Assembly (NCBI GenBank): GCA_963663635.2
Contig: CAXXMY010000007.1
Span: 1-64,000, forward strand
Length of the DNA stretch: 64,000 nt
Origin: Poriferisodalis sp963663635
GTDB taxonomy: Bacteria; Actinomycetota; Acidimicrobiia; Acidimicrobiales; Poriferisodalaceae
Direction: 5' to 3'
Position 1 is the stretch's first letter. Each line of letters begins with the position of its first letter. The notes under the pieces are model-generated. The model was not told the DNA's origin. It saw only the letters and a list, made by a program, of their open reading frames with translations, and ran no database searches. Made by a program: the position numbers and the translations under genes. Of this stretch, positions 1-8,186 are shown in pieces.

Positions 1-9
1 ACTCGACAC

Positions 10-76
10 CTCCATCGGTCGGTTGCATGTGTTCGCAACGGTCATCATGACCGTTCACTTGCAACCACCGATGGAG
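10..76. repeat. Long imperfect hairpin upstream of the IS110 transposase
   Basis: Bases 10-19 pair with 67-76 and 21-27 with 60-66, with one bulge at 20. The loop contains a second perfect 9-base inverted repeat (37-45 with 47-55). The structure lies in the non-coding stretch before an IS110 transposase. In this family a structured guide (bridge) RNA is encoded beside the transposase, so this could be part of it or a flanking target hairpin. Which of these applies is not determined. Confidence 0.55.
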
Positions 77-237
77 TTCGCCGTGCCTTGCCTGGGACGC
101 GTCGATGTCGCCGGCCCGCTTCTCGGACTTGCCAGCTGCGGCCGGTCCGGAACGAGCGACGTGACCTCATAGGAACCTGTGCCAACAGATGCCTCATCAC
201 TGTTATGTCCGTCCCGTCCCGGCACAGCCGCTCCGAG

Positions 238-1317
238 ATGGCCGACTTCAGCATGCCAGACCAGCAACAGGCGGTGATCGGCGGGATTGACTGCCACACC
301 GACTTCGGTGTCGCCGCGGCGCTCGACCCGCTCGGCCGAGTACTGGGCACAGAATCGTTCCCTGCGACCCGCGCCGGCTACCGCTTGACCCACACATGGC
401 TCGCGTCGTTCGGCCCGATCACCACGGTCGGTGTCGAGTCCACCGGATCGTTCGGTGCGGCTCTGACCCGGTCGCTGATCGATCAGGGCTGCCGGGTGAT
501 CGAGGTCAACCAGCCGCACCCGCATCTGCGCTCGCGTCGCGCCAAGAACGACACCATCGACGCCGAGGCCGCTGCGCGCAAGGTGCTCTCGGGCGAAGCG
601 ACCGCAGCCGCCACCGACACCACCGGCATCGTCGAGGCGATCCGCCAGCTCAGCGTGACCCGAAACAGCGCCGTCAAGGCCCGCGCCGCCGCTTTGTGCC
701 AGCTCGGCGACCTGCTCGTCACCGCTCCCGCCGCGTTGCGCAACCAGCTCGACACCCGCCGGACCCCCCAGGGCACAGCCGCCGTGTGCGCTCGACTGCG
801 CCCCGACACGGACCGCCTCGCCGATCCCGCCCAGGCCGCCAACCCAGCACTGCGCAGCCTCGGGCGCCGCATCGCCCAACTCGGCGCCGAGGCCGACGAG
901 CTCGGCCGCCGGCTCGAACGGCTCGTCGCCGCCGCAGCACCCACAACCCTGTCACGCCTCGGGTGCGGCACCCACCACACCGCGACCCTGCTCGTCGCCG
1001 CGGGCCACAACATCGACCGGCTCAGCACTGAGGCGTCGTTCGCTCACCTGTGCGCAGCCGCGCCGGTCCCCGCATCCAGCGGGCGCACCCAGCGTCACCG
1101 ACTCAACTTCGCCGGCAACCGCGACGCCAACCGCGCCCTGCACATGATCGTCATCGTCCGGCTCCGCTACTGCGAACGAACCCGCAGCTACACCGACCGC
1201 CGCCTCGCCCAAGGCAAAACCAAAAAAGAAGCCATCCGCTGCCTCAAACGCTTCGTCGCCCCACAGCTCTACCGCACCCTCCGAGGCGACCTCGCCACCC
1301 TCACAACCCGCACTTGA
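238..1317 (+). CDS. IS110-family transposase (DEDD recombinase)
   Basis: A protein of 359 residues from ATG 238. The frame is open further upstream to 88, but the family's N-terminal motif starts just after residue 10. The N-terminal RuvC-like DEDD domain shows GGIDCHTD (first Asp), GVESTGSFG (Glu) and DTIDAEAAA (Asp). The C-terminal half (from about residue 200) is the Transposase_20 region, ending with a basic segment and the GNRDANRALHMIV block typical of the family. IS110 enzymes move circular elements without terminal inverted repeats and are guided by an element-encoded RNA. No frameshift is visible, so the gene may be active. The bases ATAGGAAC occur at 169-176 and 1323-1330 and could mark element ends, but this is weak. 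Confidence 0.9.
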   Translation: MADFSMPDQQQAVIGGIDCHTDFGVAAALDPLGRVLGTESFPATRAGYRLTHTWLASFGPITTVGVESTGSFGAALTRSLIDQGCRVIEVNQPHPHLRSRRAKNDTIDAEAAARKVLSGEATAAATDTTGIVEAIRQLSVTRNSAVKARAAALCQLGDLLVTAPAALRNQLDTRRTPQGTAAVCARLRPDTDRLADPAQAANPALRSLGRRIAQLGAEADELGRRLERLVAAAAPTTLSRLGCGTHHTATLLVAAGHNIDRLSTEASFAHLCAAAPVPASSGRTQRHRLNFAGNRDANRALHMIVIVRLRYCERTRSYTDRRLAQGKTKKEAIRCLKRFVAPQLYRTLRGDLATLTTRT

Positions 1318-1383
1318 CATCTATAGGAACGTCCCAGAGCGGTTCAGGGGCAGACCCACCAAAGCAGCCGCATAACCAAAGCG

Positions 1384-1397
1384 CGCAAACGTTTGCG
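1384..1397. repeat. 14-bp perfect palindrome CGCAAACGTTTGCG
   Basis: A perfect palindrome in the gap between the IS110 transposase and the convergent P450 gene. It may be a transcription-factor site, a remnant of the IS110 target, or part of a terminator. No T-tract follows it. Confidence 0.4.
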
Positions 1398-1406
1398 GAC
1401 ACAGCA

Positions 1407-2627
1407 CTAGTTCAGGATGCGAAGCGAGACGCTGCGGGGGCCCCGCACTGGTCCAACCGACCACGTGATGTCCTCTGGATCCACGTCGAGTTCAAATCGG
1501 GGGTACCGGTCCAGCCAGGTACGGAGACCCACGTGCAACTCCATGCGAGCCAAGTTCGAACCCATGCAGCGATGCACGCCGACGCCGAAGGCCATATGGC
1601 GGTTGTTCTCGCGGTCGAGGATCAACTCGTCCGGTCGATCGAAGTAATCGGGATCGCGATTCGCCGACGGGTACGACAACAGCAGCCGATGGCCCGCGCT
1701 CACGGGGCAGCCGCCAACCTCGGCATCGGAGTTGATATAGCGCGCAATCGTGACTGGGCTGTAGAAGCGGAGGAATTCCTCTACGGCCGACGGAATCAAG
1801 GCGGGCTCGTCAACCAACCGGTCACGGTCCTCAGGGTGCGTGCCGAGGTGCAGCAGCATGGTGCCCAGCGACGACCACGTGGTGTCGATCCCGCCGAGCA
1901 TCAGCGTGAACAGCGCTCCGATGCGCTCGCGCTCGCTGAACGGACGGATAGTGCCCTCCGCTTCTTCGGCTTCGGCGTTCAGCACTGTCGAGATCAGGTC
2001 ATCGGGGGCCTCGTCGCCAGCGTCGCTGCGTGCTCGCAACTGCGACGCGAAGAACTCTTGGGTCTCGCGCGCCGCGACCCGCGCGATGTCGAGGTCACTC
2101 AAGCCGTCCTTGAGAATGCCGTCCGTCCAGCGCCGGAATGAGGGGCCGATCTCGGGCGGTACTCCGAAGAGGTGACCCATCACCTCGACAGGCAGCAGCT
2201 GCGCATAGTCGAGCGCACCGTCGACGACGTGTTGGCCAGCCACGTCGTCGAGAAGGCGCTCGGCCATCGCTGCCACCGTCGGTTCGAGCGCTTCAGTGGC
2301 TTTGGGGCTAAAGGACGGCAGCAGCGCTCGGCGGACCGGCCCGTGCTGCGGCGGATCGAGCGTGATCGGCGGCAGTTGGAGGCCCACATTGTCAGGATGG
2401 TTGTCGTTGATGATCGTGATCTGGTTCGAGAACGTCTCAGTGTCGCGGGCGGTGGCGTCAATGTCTCTATGACGGGTGACCAGATACGCCCCGAAGAACC
2501 GCTCGGTCTGAGCGACCGGGCACCGCTCGCGCAACTCGGCGAGGATCTCGGGACTGTGCTTGGCCCACTCATCGCTCAAATGGTCGAAATCGGTCGCCCA
2601 GTCGGCAACTGGAGGTCGTTCAGCCAT
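1407..2627 (-). CDS. Cytochrome P450
   Basis: A 406-residue soluble bacterial P450, a haem-thiolate monooxygenase that hydroxylates hydrophobic substrates with electrons from a ferredoxin. The start is the ATG at 2627, giving MAERPP; the frame stays open for another 231 codons upstream, but those antisense another gene. Landmarks are the I-helix GGIDTTWSS near residue 240, the ExxR segment in EEFLRFYSP, and the haem loop FGVGVHRCMG with the ligand Cys at about residue 354. The length is normal for class I bacterial P450s. No ferredoxin gene is adjacent. It is followed on the same strand by nothing, and preceded by an LLM oxidoreductase 127 bases away. The substrate cannot be named; the neighbouring island of CoA-thioester enzymes suggests lipid or terpenoid oxidation. 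Confidence 0.93.
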   Translation of the reverse strand: MAERPPVADWATDFDHLSDEWAKHSPEILAELRERCPVAQTERFFGAYLVTRHRDIDATARDTETFSNQITIINDNHPDNVGLQLPPITLDPPQHGPVRRALLPSFSPKATEALEPTVAAMAERLLDDVAGQHVVDGALDYAQLLPVEVMGHLFGVPPEIGPSFRRWTDGILKDGLSDLDIARVAARETQEFFASQLRARSDAGDEAPDDLISTVLNAEAEEAEGTIRPFSERERIGALFTLMLGGIDTTWSSLGTMLLHLGTHPEDRDRLVDEPALIPSAVEEFLRFYSPVTIARYINSDAEVGGCPVSAGHRLLLSYPSANRDPDYFDRPDELILDRENNRHMAFGVGVHRCMGSNLARMELHVGLRTWLDRYPRFELDVDPEDITWSVGPVRGPRSVSLRILN

Positions 2628-2754
2628 GGCGTCTTCGCTCCCGGTCCAGTACAGACCCGCGCATCGCTTGCGGCCCGCATCTGAGCAAGATCGTACGTGC
2701 CCACGCTTCGACGATGCCGGGTAGCTGCTCGCAATTCTCGCTCCGCTCGGCCCC

Positions 2755-3642
2755 TTAGGTGACCGACCCGATGAACGCCTCGAGCGCGGCGATGTGCTCT
2801 GCGGGACTCTGGAGGTCCGCGGCGGGGCTGCCTGACCACCCACAGGTCGTGCTCTGACAGTTGACCGCGAAGTGGCTGAAGCCGGCGTCGCGAGCCTCTG
2901 CGACCCTCGTCGCGCATGCGTCGAGGCCAATGCCATAGTTGGCCTCGGCCTCGAGCGCGAAGTCCGAGGGATCGCGCCCGCCGTCGTGGAGCAGTTCTCG
3001 CAACTGCTCCGACAAGGCGACGGTGCCCGGCCCGCTGTCGCCGAAGGTGAAGCCGTCGCCCAAGCGCGCCGCCCGCCGCAGCGCCGCCGGGGTATACCCA
3101 CCGAACCAGATCGGAATCCGGCGCTGCGGGCGAGGACGGATTCCGGCTCGATCGATGCGATGAAAGTCACTGGTGTAGTCGATGACGTCGTTGTCCCACA
3201 ATGATCGGATGACAACGATCTGGTCGTCGAGGACGGCGCCTCGCTGCTCCCAGTCGGCGCCGAGCGACTCGTACTCGACGTAGTTCCAGCCCGAGCCGAC
3301 GCCAAGACGGAATCGCCCACCCGACAGCAGGTCGACTTGGGCAGCCTGCTTGGCCACCAATGGGGCCTGACGCTGCGGCAGCACGATGATGCCGGTCTCG
3401 AATTCGATGCTGCTCGTCACTCCGGCGAGGTAGCCGAACAGCACGAACGGTTCGTGGAAGTCGTCCCGCTCGATGTACGGCCCCCAGAATCTCGGTTCGC
3501 GGCCGGCGTGCTCGGCGCCCAGCACGTGGTCGTAGGCGACGATGTGCGAATAGCCGAGCGATTCTGCGGCCTGTGCCCAGTCACGGATGGCCTCCGGGTC
3601 GGTGCCGATCTCGCATGTGGGCAGGACTGCTCCGAATCTCAT
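2755..3642 (-). CDS. LLM class F420-dependent oxidoreductase
   Basis: A 295-residue luciferase-like TIM-barrel oxidoreductase. The start is placed at ATG 3642 (MRFGAVLP), the usual N-terminus of this family; an in-frame upstream start at 3681 would add 13 residues. Family landmarks are an early barrel strand, the RFRLGVGSGWN segment near residue 100, and IPIWFGGYTP in the middle of the chain. Such enzymes use reduced F420 or FMN for hydride transfer or monooxygenation. It lies upstream of the P450 on the same strand, and may be co-transcribed with it. The gene is divergent from another LLM gene at 3764, leaving 121 bases for two promoters. Confidence 0.88.
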   Translation of the reverse strand: MRFGAVLPTCEIGTDPEAIRDWAQAAESLGYSHIVAYDHVLGAEHAGREPRFWGPYIERDDFHEPFVLFGYLAGVTSSIEFETGIIVLPQRQAPLVAKQAAQVDLLSGGRFRLGVGSGWNYVEYESLGADWEQRGAVLDDQIVVIRSLWDNDVIDYTSDFHRIDRAGIRPRPQRRIPIWFGGYTPAALRRAARLGDGFTFGDSGPGTVALSEQLRELLHDGGRDPSDFALEAEANYGIGLDACATRVAEARDAGFSHFAVNCQSTTCGWSGSPAADLQSPAEHIAALEAFIGSVT

Positions 3643-3751
3643 CGGATCACGATGCCATACGGTCTGCGGTTCCGGGAGCAAAAGGCCGCTGGTGGGGACC
3701 GGAGGCGATCGGCGTCAGGCACCTCTCGCGGCGAGGTATCCGCAGGACGCG

Positions 3752-3757
3752 TACCTT
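3752..3757 (+). promoter_or_regulatory. Putative -10 TACCTT of a leaderless promoter
   Basis: The hexamer TACCTT ends exactly 6 bases before ATG 3764 and no Shine-Dalgarno lies between. The same spacing recurs at six other genes in the window. Confidence 0.5.
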
Positions 3758-3763
3758 GGTGGC

Positions 3764-4939
3764 ATGCCGTTGTCGGTGATCGGGATGATCGGAGTGTCGC
3801 CGCCGAAAGACGATTCGACGGTGCACATCATCGAGGGCGGCCTGTCGCGCCAGTACCTCGAAGACTTCAGCCAGGCGCACGATGCCGCTGGCTTCGATCT
3901 GGTGCTCGTGGGCTATACGTCAACATCGGCGGACGGCTGGTCGGTGGCAACGCACGCCGCGTCGGTCACTGAGCGGCTCGGCTATCTCGTTGCGCACCGG
4001 CCCGGCTTCGTTGCGCCCACTCTGGCCGCCCGCAAAGCGGCAACATTCGACCAGCTGAGCGGCGGCCGTTTCGCGCTGCACATCATCGCCGGGGCCAGCG
4101 ACCGGGACAATCAGCGCGACGGCGACTACCTGCCCAAGGCCGATCGCTATGCCCGAGCCAACGAGTACCTCGAGGTGATGCGCCTGACCTGGACCTCACC
4201 TGAGCCGTTCGACTACGAGGGCGCTTACTACCGCTTCAGCGATGTACGCCCCGATGTGAGGCCGCTGCAGCAGCCGTCGCCTCCGGTGTTTTTCGGCGGA
4301 TCCTCCGTCGAGGCGCTCGAGATGGGTGCCCGCCGCTGCGACGTGTACGCCGTGTACGCCGAGCCGAGGACTGCGCTGGCGGAACGATTCGACGACTTCC
4401 GCGCCAGAGCTGCCGAGCAAGGACGCACACCTCAATTCTCAATCAGCGTGCGGCCCATCCTGGGTGCCAGCGAAGGCGAAGCGTGGGACCGTGCGCACCG
4501 CATCCTCGGGGGCATCGAAGCCGCCGGCACGGACAAGCTGACCGTTGCGGGCAGTCACCGAGGCAAGCCCTACGACCGCGGCGGCGAGCGGATGCTGGCA
4601 CACGCTGCGGCCGCCGACACCCATGACGAGCGCCTGTGGCTCAAGATCGCCGAAGCGACCGGAGCTCCGGGCAACACCTCGTGTCTGGTCGGCACACCCG
4701 AACAGGTGGCCGATTCGATCCTGCGCTACTACCGGCTCGGCACACCCGCGGGCGGGGGCCCGAGCGACGTGGCATACGTGCTGATCCGCGGGTTCGACCC
4801 GCTCAACGACGCCGTCGACTTCGGCCGCGAGCTGATCCCCAGGATCAAGCAGGGCGTCGCCGAACTCGATGCAGCCAAGGAGCCGTCGGACGTCCCGACG
4901 AACGAGAGCAGTGAAGCGGCTCTTGCCGCCGCTGACTGA
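3764..4939 (+). CDS. LLM class flavin-dependent monooxygenase (SsuD-like)
   Basis: A 391-residue luciferase-like enzyme, longer than the F420 type and closer to the alkanesulfonate/nitrilotriacetate monooxygenase branch. Start ATG 3764 gives MPLSVIGMIG; the frame is open further upstream but those codons lie antisense to the neighbouring gene. Landmarks are LSGGRFALHIIAGASDRDN near residue 105, the PEPFDYEGAYYRF segment typical of the SsuD branch near residue 150, and PVFFGGSS near 180. It probably performs an FMNH2-dependent oxidation with a separate reductase. It is the first gene of a plus-strand run reaching 13.6 kb and is followed 20 bases later by an SDR gene. Confidence 0.9.
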   Translation: MPLSVIGMIGVSPPKDDSTVHIIEGGLSRQYLEDFSQAHDAAGFDLVLVGYTSTSADGWSVATHAASVTERLGYLVAHRPGFVAPTLAARKAATFDQLSGGRFALHIIAGASDRDNQRDGDYLPKADRYARANEYLEVMRLTWTSPEPFDYEGAYYRFSDVRPDVRPLQQPSPPVFFGGSSVEALEMGARRCDVYAVYAEPRTALAERFDDFRARAAEQGRTPQFSISVRPILGASEGEAWDRAHRILGGIEAAGTDKLTVAGSHRGKPYDRGGERMLAHAAAADTHDERLWLKIAEATGAPGNTSCLVGTPEQVADSILRYYRLGTPAGGGPSDVAYVLIRGFDPLNDAVDFGRELIPRIKQGVAELDAAKEPSDVPTNESSEAALAAAD

Positions 4940-4959
4940 TCCGCCGACTGGAGGAAGCA

Positions 4960-5751
4960 ATGCTGGACCTGGATCTCTCGGGACGCACGGCGCTGGTCAC
5001 CGGAGCCAGCAAGGGCATCGGCGAGGCCGCCGTGCGGTTGCTGGCCGACCACGGTGCCGCGGTTGCGTTTTGCGCACGCGGCGCTGAGGCCATCGACGCC
5101 CTCGCTGCCTACGAGCCACCGTCGGGCTCCGGCTCGGCGCGCGGCTACACCGCTGATATGGCCGACGCTGAGTCCACGCAGAGCTTCCTCGAAGCCGCGG
5201 CGGCCGACGTCGGGCCGGCTGACATCGTCGTCAACAACGTCGGCGCCTCGCCGTCGCGCAACTTCCTCTACATGTCCGATGACGACTGGACCGACCTGCA
5301 CCAGCTCAACCTGATGTCAGCCGTGCGCTGCACCCGGTTCTGTCTCCCCCACATGCGCAAGCAGAAATGGGGCCGCATCATCATGATCGCCACCGGTGCT
5401 GCCTTCTCGCCGAATGCGGCGCTCATCGACTACGCCGCCACCAAAGCCGCGATGGTGGCGACAGCGAAAGCGCTCGCGGGCAAATACGGCGCCGACAACG
5501 TGCTTACCAACACGGTCATCCCTGGCCTCATCCGCACCGACATGTGGGAACGCGCAGCCGCCGAGATCGCCGAGGCGAGCAACACCGACGCCGAGGCCAT
5601 CTTTGCCCGCAACTCCACCGGGGTACCTCAAGGCCGCTACGGCACCGCCGAAGAGGTTGCATCGGGCGTGGTCTTCCTCGCCAGCAACGCTGCCAACTAC
5701 ATCAACGGCACCTGCCTCACGGTCGATGGTGGCGTCGGCACGCACGTTTGA
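4960..5751 (+). CDS. SDR family NAD(P)-dependent oxidoreductase
   Basis: A 263-residue classical short-chain dehydrogenase/reductase. The Rossmann motif TGASKGIG is near residue 17, NNVGAS (the NNAG equivalent) near residue 90, and the catalytic YAATK at about residue 155-159. The C-terminal SxxNYINGTCLTVDGG block is characteristic. It interconverts an alcohol and a ketone with NAD(P). A strong Shine-Dalgarno (GGAGGAAG) sits just before ATG 4960. It follows the LLM gene by 20 bases, so the two are likely translated from one transcript. Confidence 0.95.
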   Translation: MLDLDLSGRTALVTGASKGIGEAAVRLLADHGAAVAFCARGAEAIDALAAYEPPSGSGSARGYTADMADAESTQSFLEAAAADVGPADIVVNNVGASPSRNFLYMSDDDWTDLHQLNLMSAVRCTRFCLPHMRKQKWGRIIMIATGAAFSPNAALIDYAATKAAMVATAKALAGKYGADNVLTNTVIPGLIRTDMWERAAAEIAEASNTDAEAIFARNSTGVPQGRYGTAEEVASGVVFLASNAANYINGTCLTVDGGVGTHV

Positions 5752-5887
5752 GCGAGCCGGGATCTGGGCGACGGACTGTCACGGGACGCGGCCCTGAAAC
5801 TTCGCGCAGCCGCGGGCTAGCTTCGCTACGCACGGGCGCCCGCTACTTTCTGGGCGCGAATCGAATATCCACGACTGGAGCGAAACC

Positions 5888-7126
5888 ATGGCGCATGCGT
5901 ACACGAAGAAGGGCCTCGAAACGCAAGAGGCCGTGCAGTCGTTCATGGACGACCACATCTATCCCAATGAGCAGGAGTACCACGAGCAGTACGCCGAGTT
6001 GGCTGCCGCGGGAAACGTGCACGCCACGCCAGCGATCATGGACAAACTCAAAGCCGCCGCCCGCGAGCGTGGGCTGTGGAACCTGTTCATCCCCCATCTC
6101 GACCCGCAGGCGTCAGGCACCAAGCTGTCCAATCTCGATTATTCGCCCATCTCCGAGCAGCTCGGCAAGGTCACGTTCAGCTCCGAAGCGCTGAATTGCT
6201 CCGCGCCCGACACCGGCAACATGGAGATCCTGAACCTTTACGGCTCCGAGCGGGTCAAGCAGCAGTACCTCGCGCCGCTGCTGGAGGGCGAGTTCAGGTC
6301 CACCTTCTCGATGACCGAGCCCGAGGTGGCCAGCTCTGACGCTTCCAACATCCGGCTGCGGATCGACCGCGACGGCGACGAGTACGTGCTCAATGGCCGC
6401 AAGTGGTTCTCCTCGAACGCACTGCGGCCCGAGTGCCAGGTGCTCATCGTGATGGGCAAGAACGACCCCGATGGTCCGAGACACCGCCAGCAGTCCATGA
6501 TCGTCGTGCCACGTCACGCGGAGGGGATCAGCGTCGGGCGCGACCCGCTGGTGTTCGGCTTCCACGACCGGGGCGGTCATCCCGAGCTGGTGTACGAGAA
6601 CGTACGCGTACCCGAGGACCACATCCTGGGCGGCGAGGGCGAAGGCTTCGCCATTAGCCAGGCCCGACTCGGCCCTGGCCGCATCCACCACTGCATGCGC
6701 TCGGTTGGCGTGGCCGAGCGCGCGCTGGAGTGCATGTGCCGCCGTGCGCTCGAACGCGAAACCTTCGGCAAACCGGTCGCCCAACAGGGGCTCATCCAGG
6801 ACTGGATCGCCGACGCCCGCATCGAGATCGATCAAGCCCGCGAGTACGTCCTGCACGTGGCGCACCTGATGGACACGATCGGCAACAAAGCAGCAGCGCA
6901 GGAGATCTCCGGCATCAAGGTTGCCGTGCCCAACATGGCCCTCAAGGTGATCGACCGTGCCATCCAGGTGCACGGCGCCGGCGGCGTGACGCAGTTCTTC
7001 CCGCTGGCCGAAATGTACGCCCACATGCGCACGCTGCGGATCGCAGACGGCCCCGACGAAGTCCACAAGATGACCATCGCCCGCCGCGAACTCCGCCGCC
7101 ACGATCCCGACTTCAGGCTGTCCTAA
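5888..7126 (+). CDS. Acyl-CoA dehydrogenase
   Basis: A 412-residue flavoprotein of the acyl-CoA dehydrogenase family that introduces an alpha,beta double bond in a CoA thioester, passing electrons to ETF. It shows FSMTEPEVASSD (the FAD/substrate loop) near residue 138, GRKWFSSNA near 175, and QVHGAGGVTQ near 360, a conserved C-terminal block. The ADGPDEVH segment close to the C-terminus is also typical. A Shine-Dalgarno-like GGAG precedes ATG 5888. It is the fatty-acid-beta-oxidation-like member of the catabolic island and belongs to the branch often annotated as ACAD11-type. Confidence 0.94.
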   Translation: MAHAYTKKGLETQEAVQSFMDDHIYPNEQEYHEQYAELAAAGNVHATPAIMDKLKAAARERGLWNLFIPHLDPQASGTKLSNLDYSPISEQLGKVTFSSEALNCSAPDTGNMEILNLYGSERVKQQYLAPLLEGEFRSTFSMTEPEVASSDASNIRLRIDRDGDEYVLNGRKWFSSNALRPECQVLIVMGKNDPDGPRHRQQSMIVVPRHAEGISVGRDPLVFGFHDRGGHPELVYENVRVPEDHILGGEGEGFAISQARLGPGRIHHCMRSVGVAERALECMCRRALERETFGKPVAQQGLIQDWIADARIEIDQAREYVLHVAHLMDTIGNKAAAQEISGIKVAVPNMALKVIDRAIQVHGAGGVTQFFPLAEMYAHMRTLRIADGPDEVHKMTIARRELRRHDPDFRLS

Positions 7127-7273
7127 GACATCCTGAGCATCAGACACAACCGATTGTCGTAGGACTTCCGGAACGTCTAACACAGCGGATGAGCGAGTTC
7201 ATCCGCGACTGCCAACGCAGCCCGACGGTTTCGGCCATCTACAGCGGCCTCCGGGACTCAGCGGCTACAGCAC

Positions 7274-7279
7274 TAGCTT
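7274..7279 (+). promoter_or_regulatory. Putative -10 TAGCTT of a leaderless promoter
   Basis: TAGCTT ends exactly 6 bases before ATG 7286. No ribosome-binding site lies between, which fits a leaderless mRNA starting at or next to the initiation codon. Confidence 0.5.
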
Positions 7280-7285
7280 GGCGTG

Positions 7286-8122
7286 ATGCTCGCGGCGAGC
7301 GATTTGGAGTTCTTCTACGCCAACGGCTTCGTCACGGTCGACGCGCTCATTGACCCGGGCTTGATCGACCCGCTGAGACAGCGTTTCGAGCGGCTGTTCC
7401 GCGGCGAATTCGAAACGGGCACTGCTCCCGACGAAGTCAACTGGCTCGAAGAGCGCGACGATCCGACTCTGACGCGGCAGATTTGCAACGGCTGGAAAGC
7501 CGATCGGCTCATCGCGTCGACGGTGCTCAACGCCCATCTGGGCGAAGCTTTGGCCACGCTTGCGGGTTGGCCCGGCGCTCGCATCGTCCAAGACAACGTC
7601 CTGTGGAAGCCTCCGGGTGCCCGGTCGCTGGGTTTCCACCGCGATAACGCCTATCTGGCCTGGTACGCGCCGACCGAGATGTTCTCGTGCTGGATAGCGC
7701 TCGACGACACCGTGGCCGGCGGTGGCACGTTGGAGATCGCCCGAGGATCACATCGCTGGCCCACCGAAGCCGATCCGTCCGGCGAGTTTCATGCCCCCGA
7801 CGACTACCGGGCCACAGTCATCGCGGCCGCCGAGGCCGCCGGCACAGAGCTCGATATCGCGGCGGTGGAGGTGCCCGCCGGCGGCGGATCGTTCCATCAC
7901 GGCTGGGCCTGGCACGGTTCAGGGCCGAATCGTTCCGATCGGCACCGGCGGTCATTGGTACTGCACTGCGCCAGCAGCGAGGCCCGGTTCAACCGGGATG
8001 GCTTCGGGCAGGGCAACGGACCCGTCTATTCGCGCTATGCCCGGCTCAGCGACGACGAGATGGACGAGAACCACTTTCCCATCCTGTGGCGTCACGACGG
8101 ATACCGAACCCCCGGCATCTGA
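7286..8122 (+). CDS. Phytanoyl-CoA dioxygenase family protein (PhyH)
   Basis: A 278-residue non-haem Fe(II)/2-oxoglutarate oxygenase. The facial triad is visible as HRDNAYLAWY (His-x-Asp, near residue 115) and a distal His in SFHHGWAWHGS near residue 203; a following Arg-rich segment would bind 2-oxoglutarate. Family members hydroxylate CoA esters or small alcohols. The start may be ATG 7286 or the GTG one codon earlier; promoter spacing favours ATG. It stands between the acyl-CoA dehydrogenase and the Rieske genes, with about 160 bases upstream containing only the promoter. The substrate is unknown. Confidence 0.9.
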   Translation: MLAASDLEFFYANGFVTVDALIDPGLIDPLRQRFERLFRGEFETGTAPDEVNWLEERDDPTLTRQICNGWKADRLIASTVLNAHLGEALATLAGWPGARIVQDNVLWKPPGARSLGFHRDNAYLAWYAPTEMFSCWIALDDTVAGGGTLEIARGSHRWPTEADPSGEFHAPDDYRATVIAAAEAAGTELDIAAVEVPAGGGSFHHGWAWHGSGPNRSDRHRRSLVLHCASSEARFNRDGFGQGNGPVYSRYARLSDDEMDENHFPILWRHDGYRTPGI

Positions 8123-8152
8123 CGGGAATCAGCGGTGGGCGGACCCCACCGC

Positions 8153-8158
8153 CTAGCG
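8153..8158 (+). promoter_or_regulatory. Putative -10 TAGCGT before the Rieske operon
   Basis: TAGCGT lies 28 bases before ATG 8187, and a clear AGGAGGA ribosome-binding site (8174-8180) sits between. This promoter would give a short leader, unlike the leaderless ones. Confidence 0.35.
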
Positions 8159-8186
8159 TCTCTTGACAGCGACAGGAGGAGCATCG

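Noticed and set aside
55..879. Antisense frame over the IS110 transposase
   Set aside because: It is a high-G+C shadow; no domain is recognisable.
169..1330. ATAGGAAC at 169-176 and 1323-1330 as IS110 ends
   Set aside because: Only 8 bases match, and this would leave too little non-coding sequence for a guide RNA. Not enough to define the element.
2628..3320. N-terminal extension of the P450 frame by 231 codons
   Set aside because: The extra codons are Ser/Arg/Thr-rich shadow of the LLM gene; the P450 domain begins at ATG 2627.
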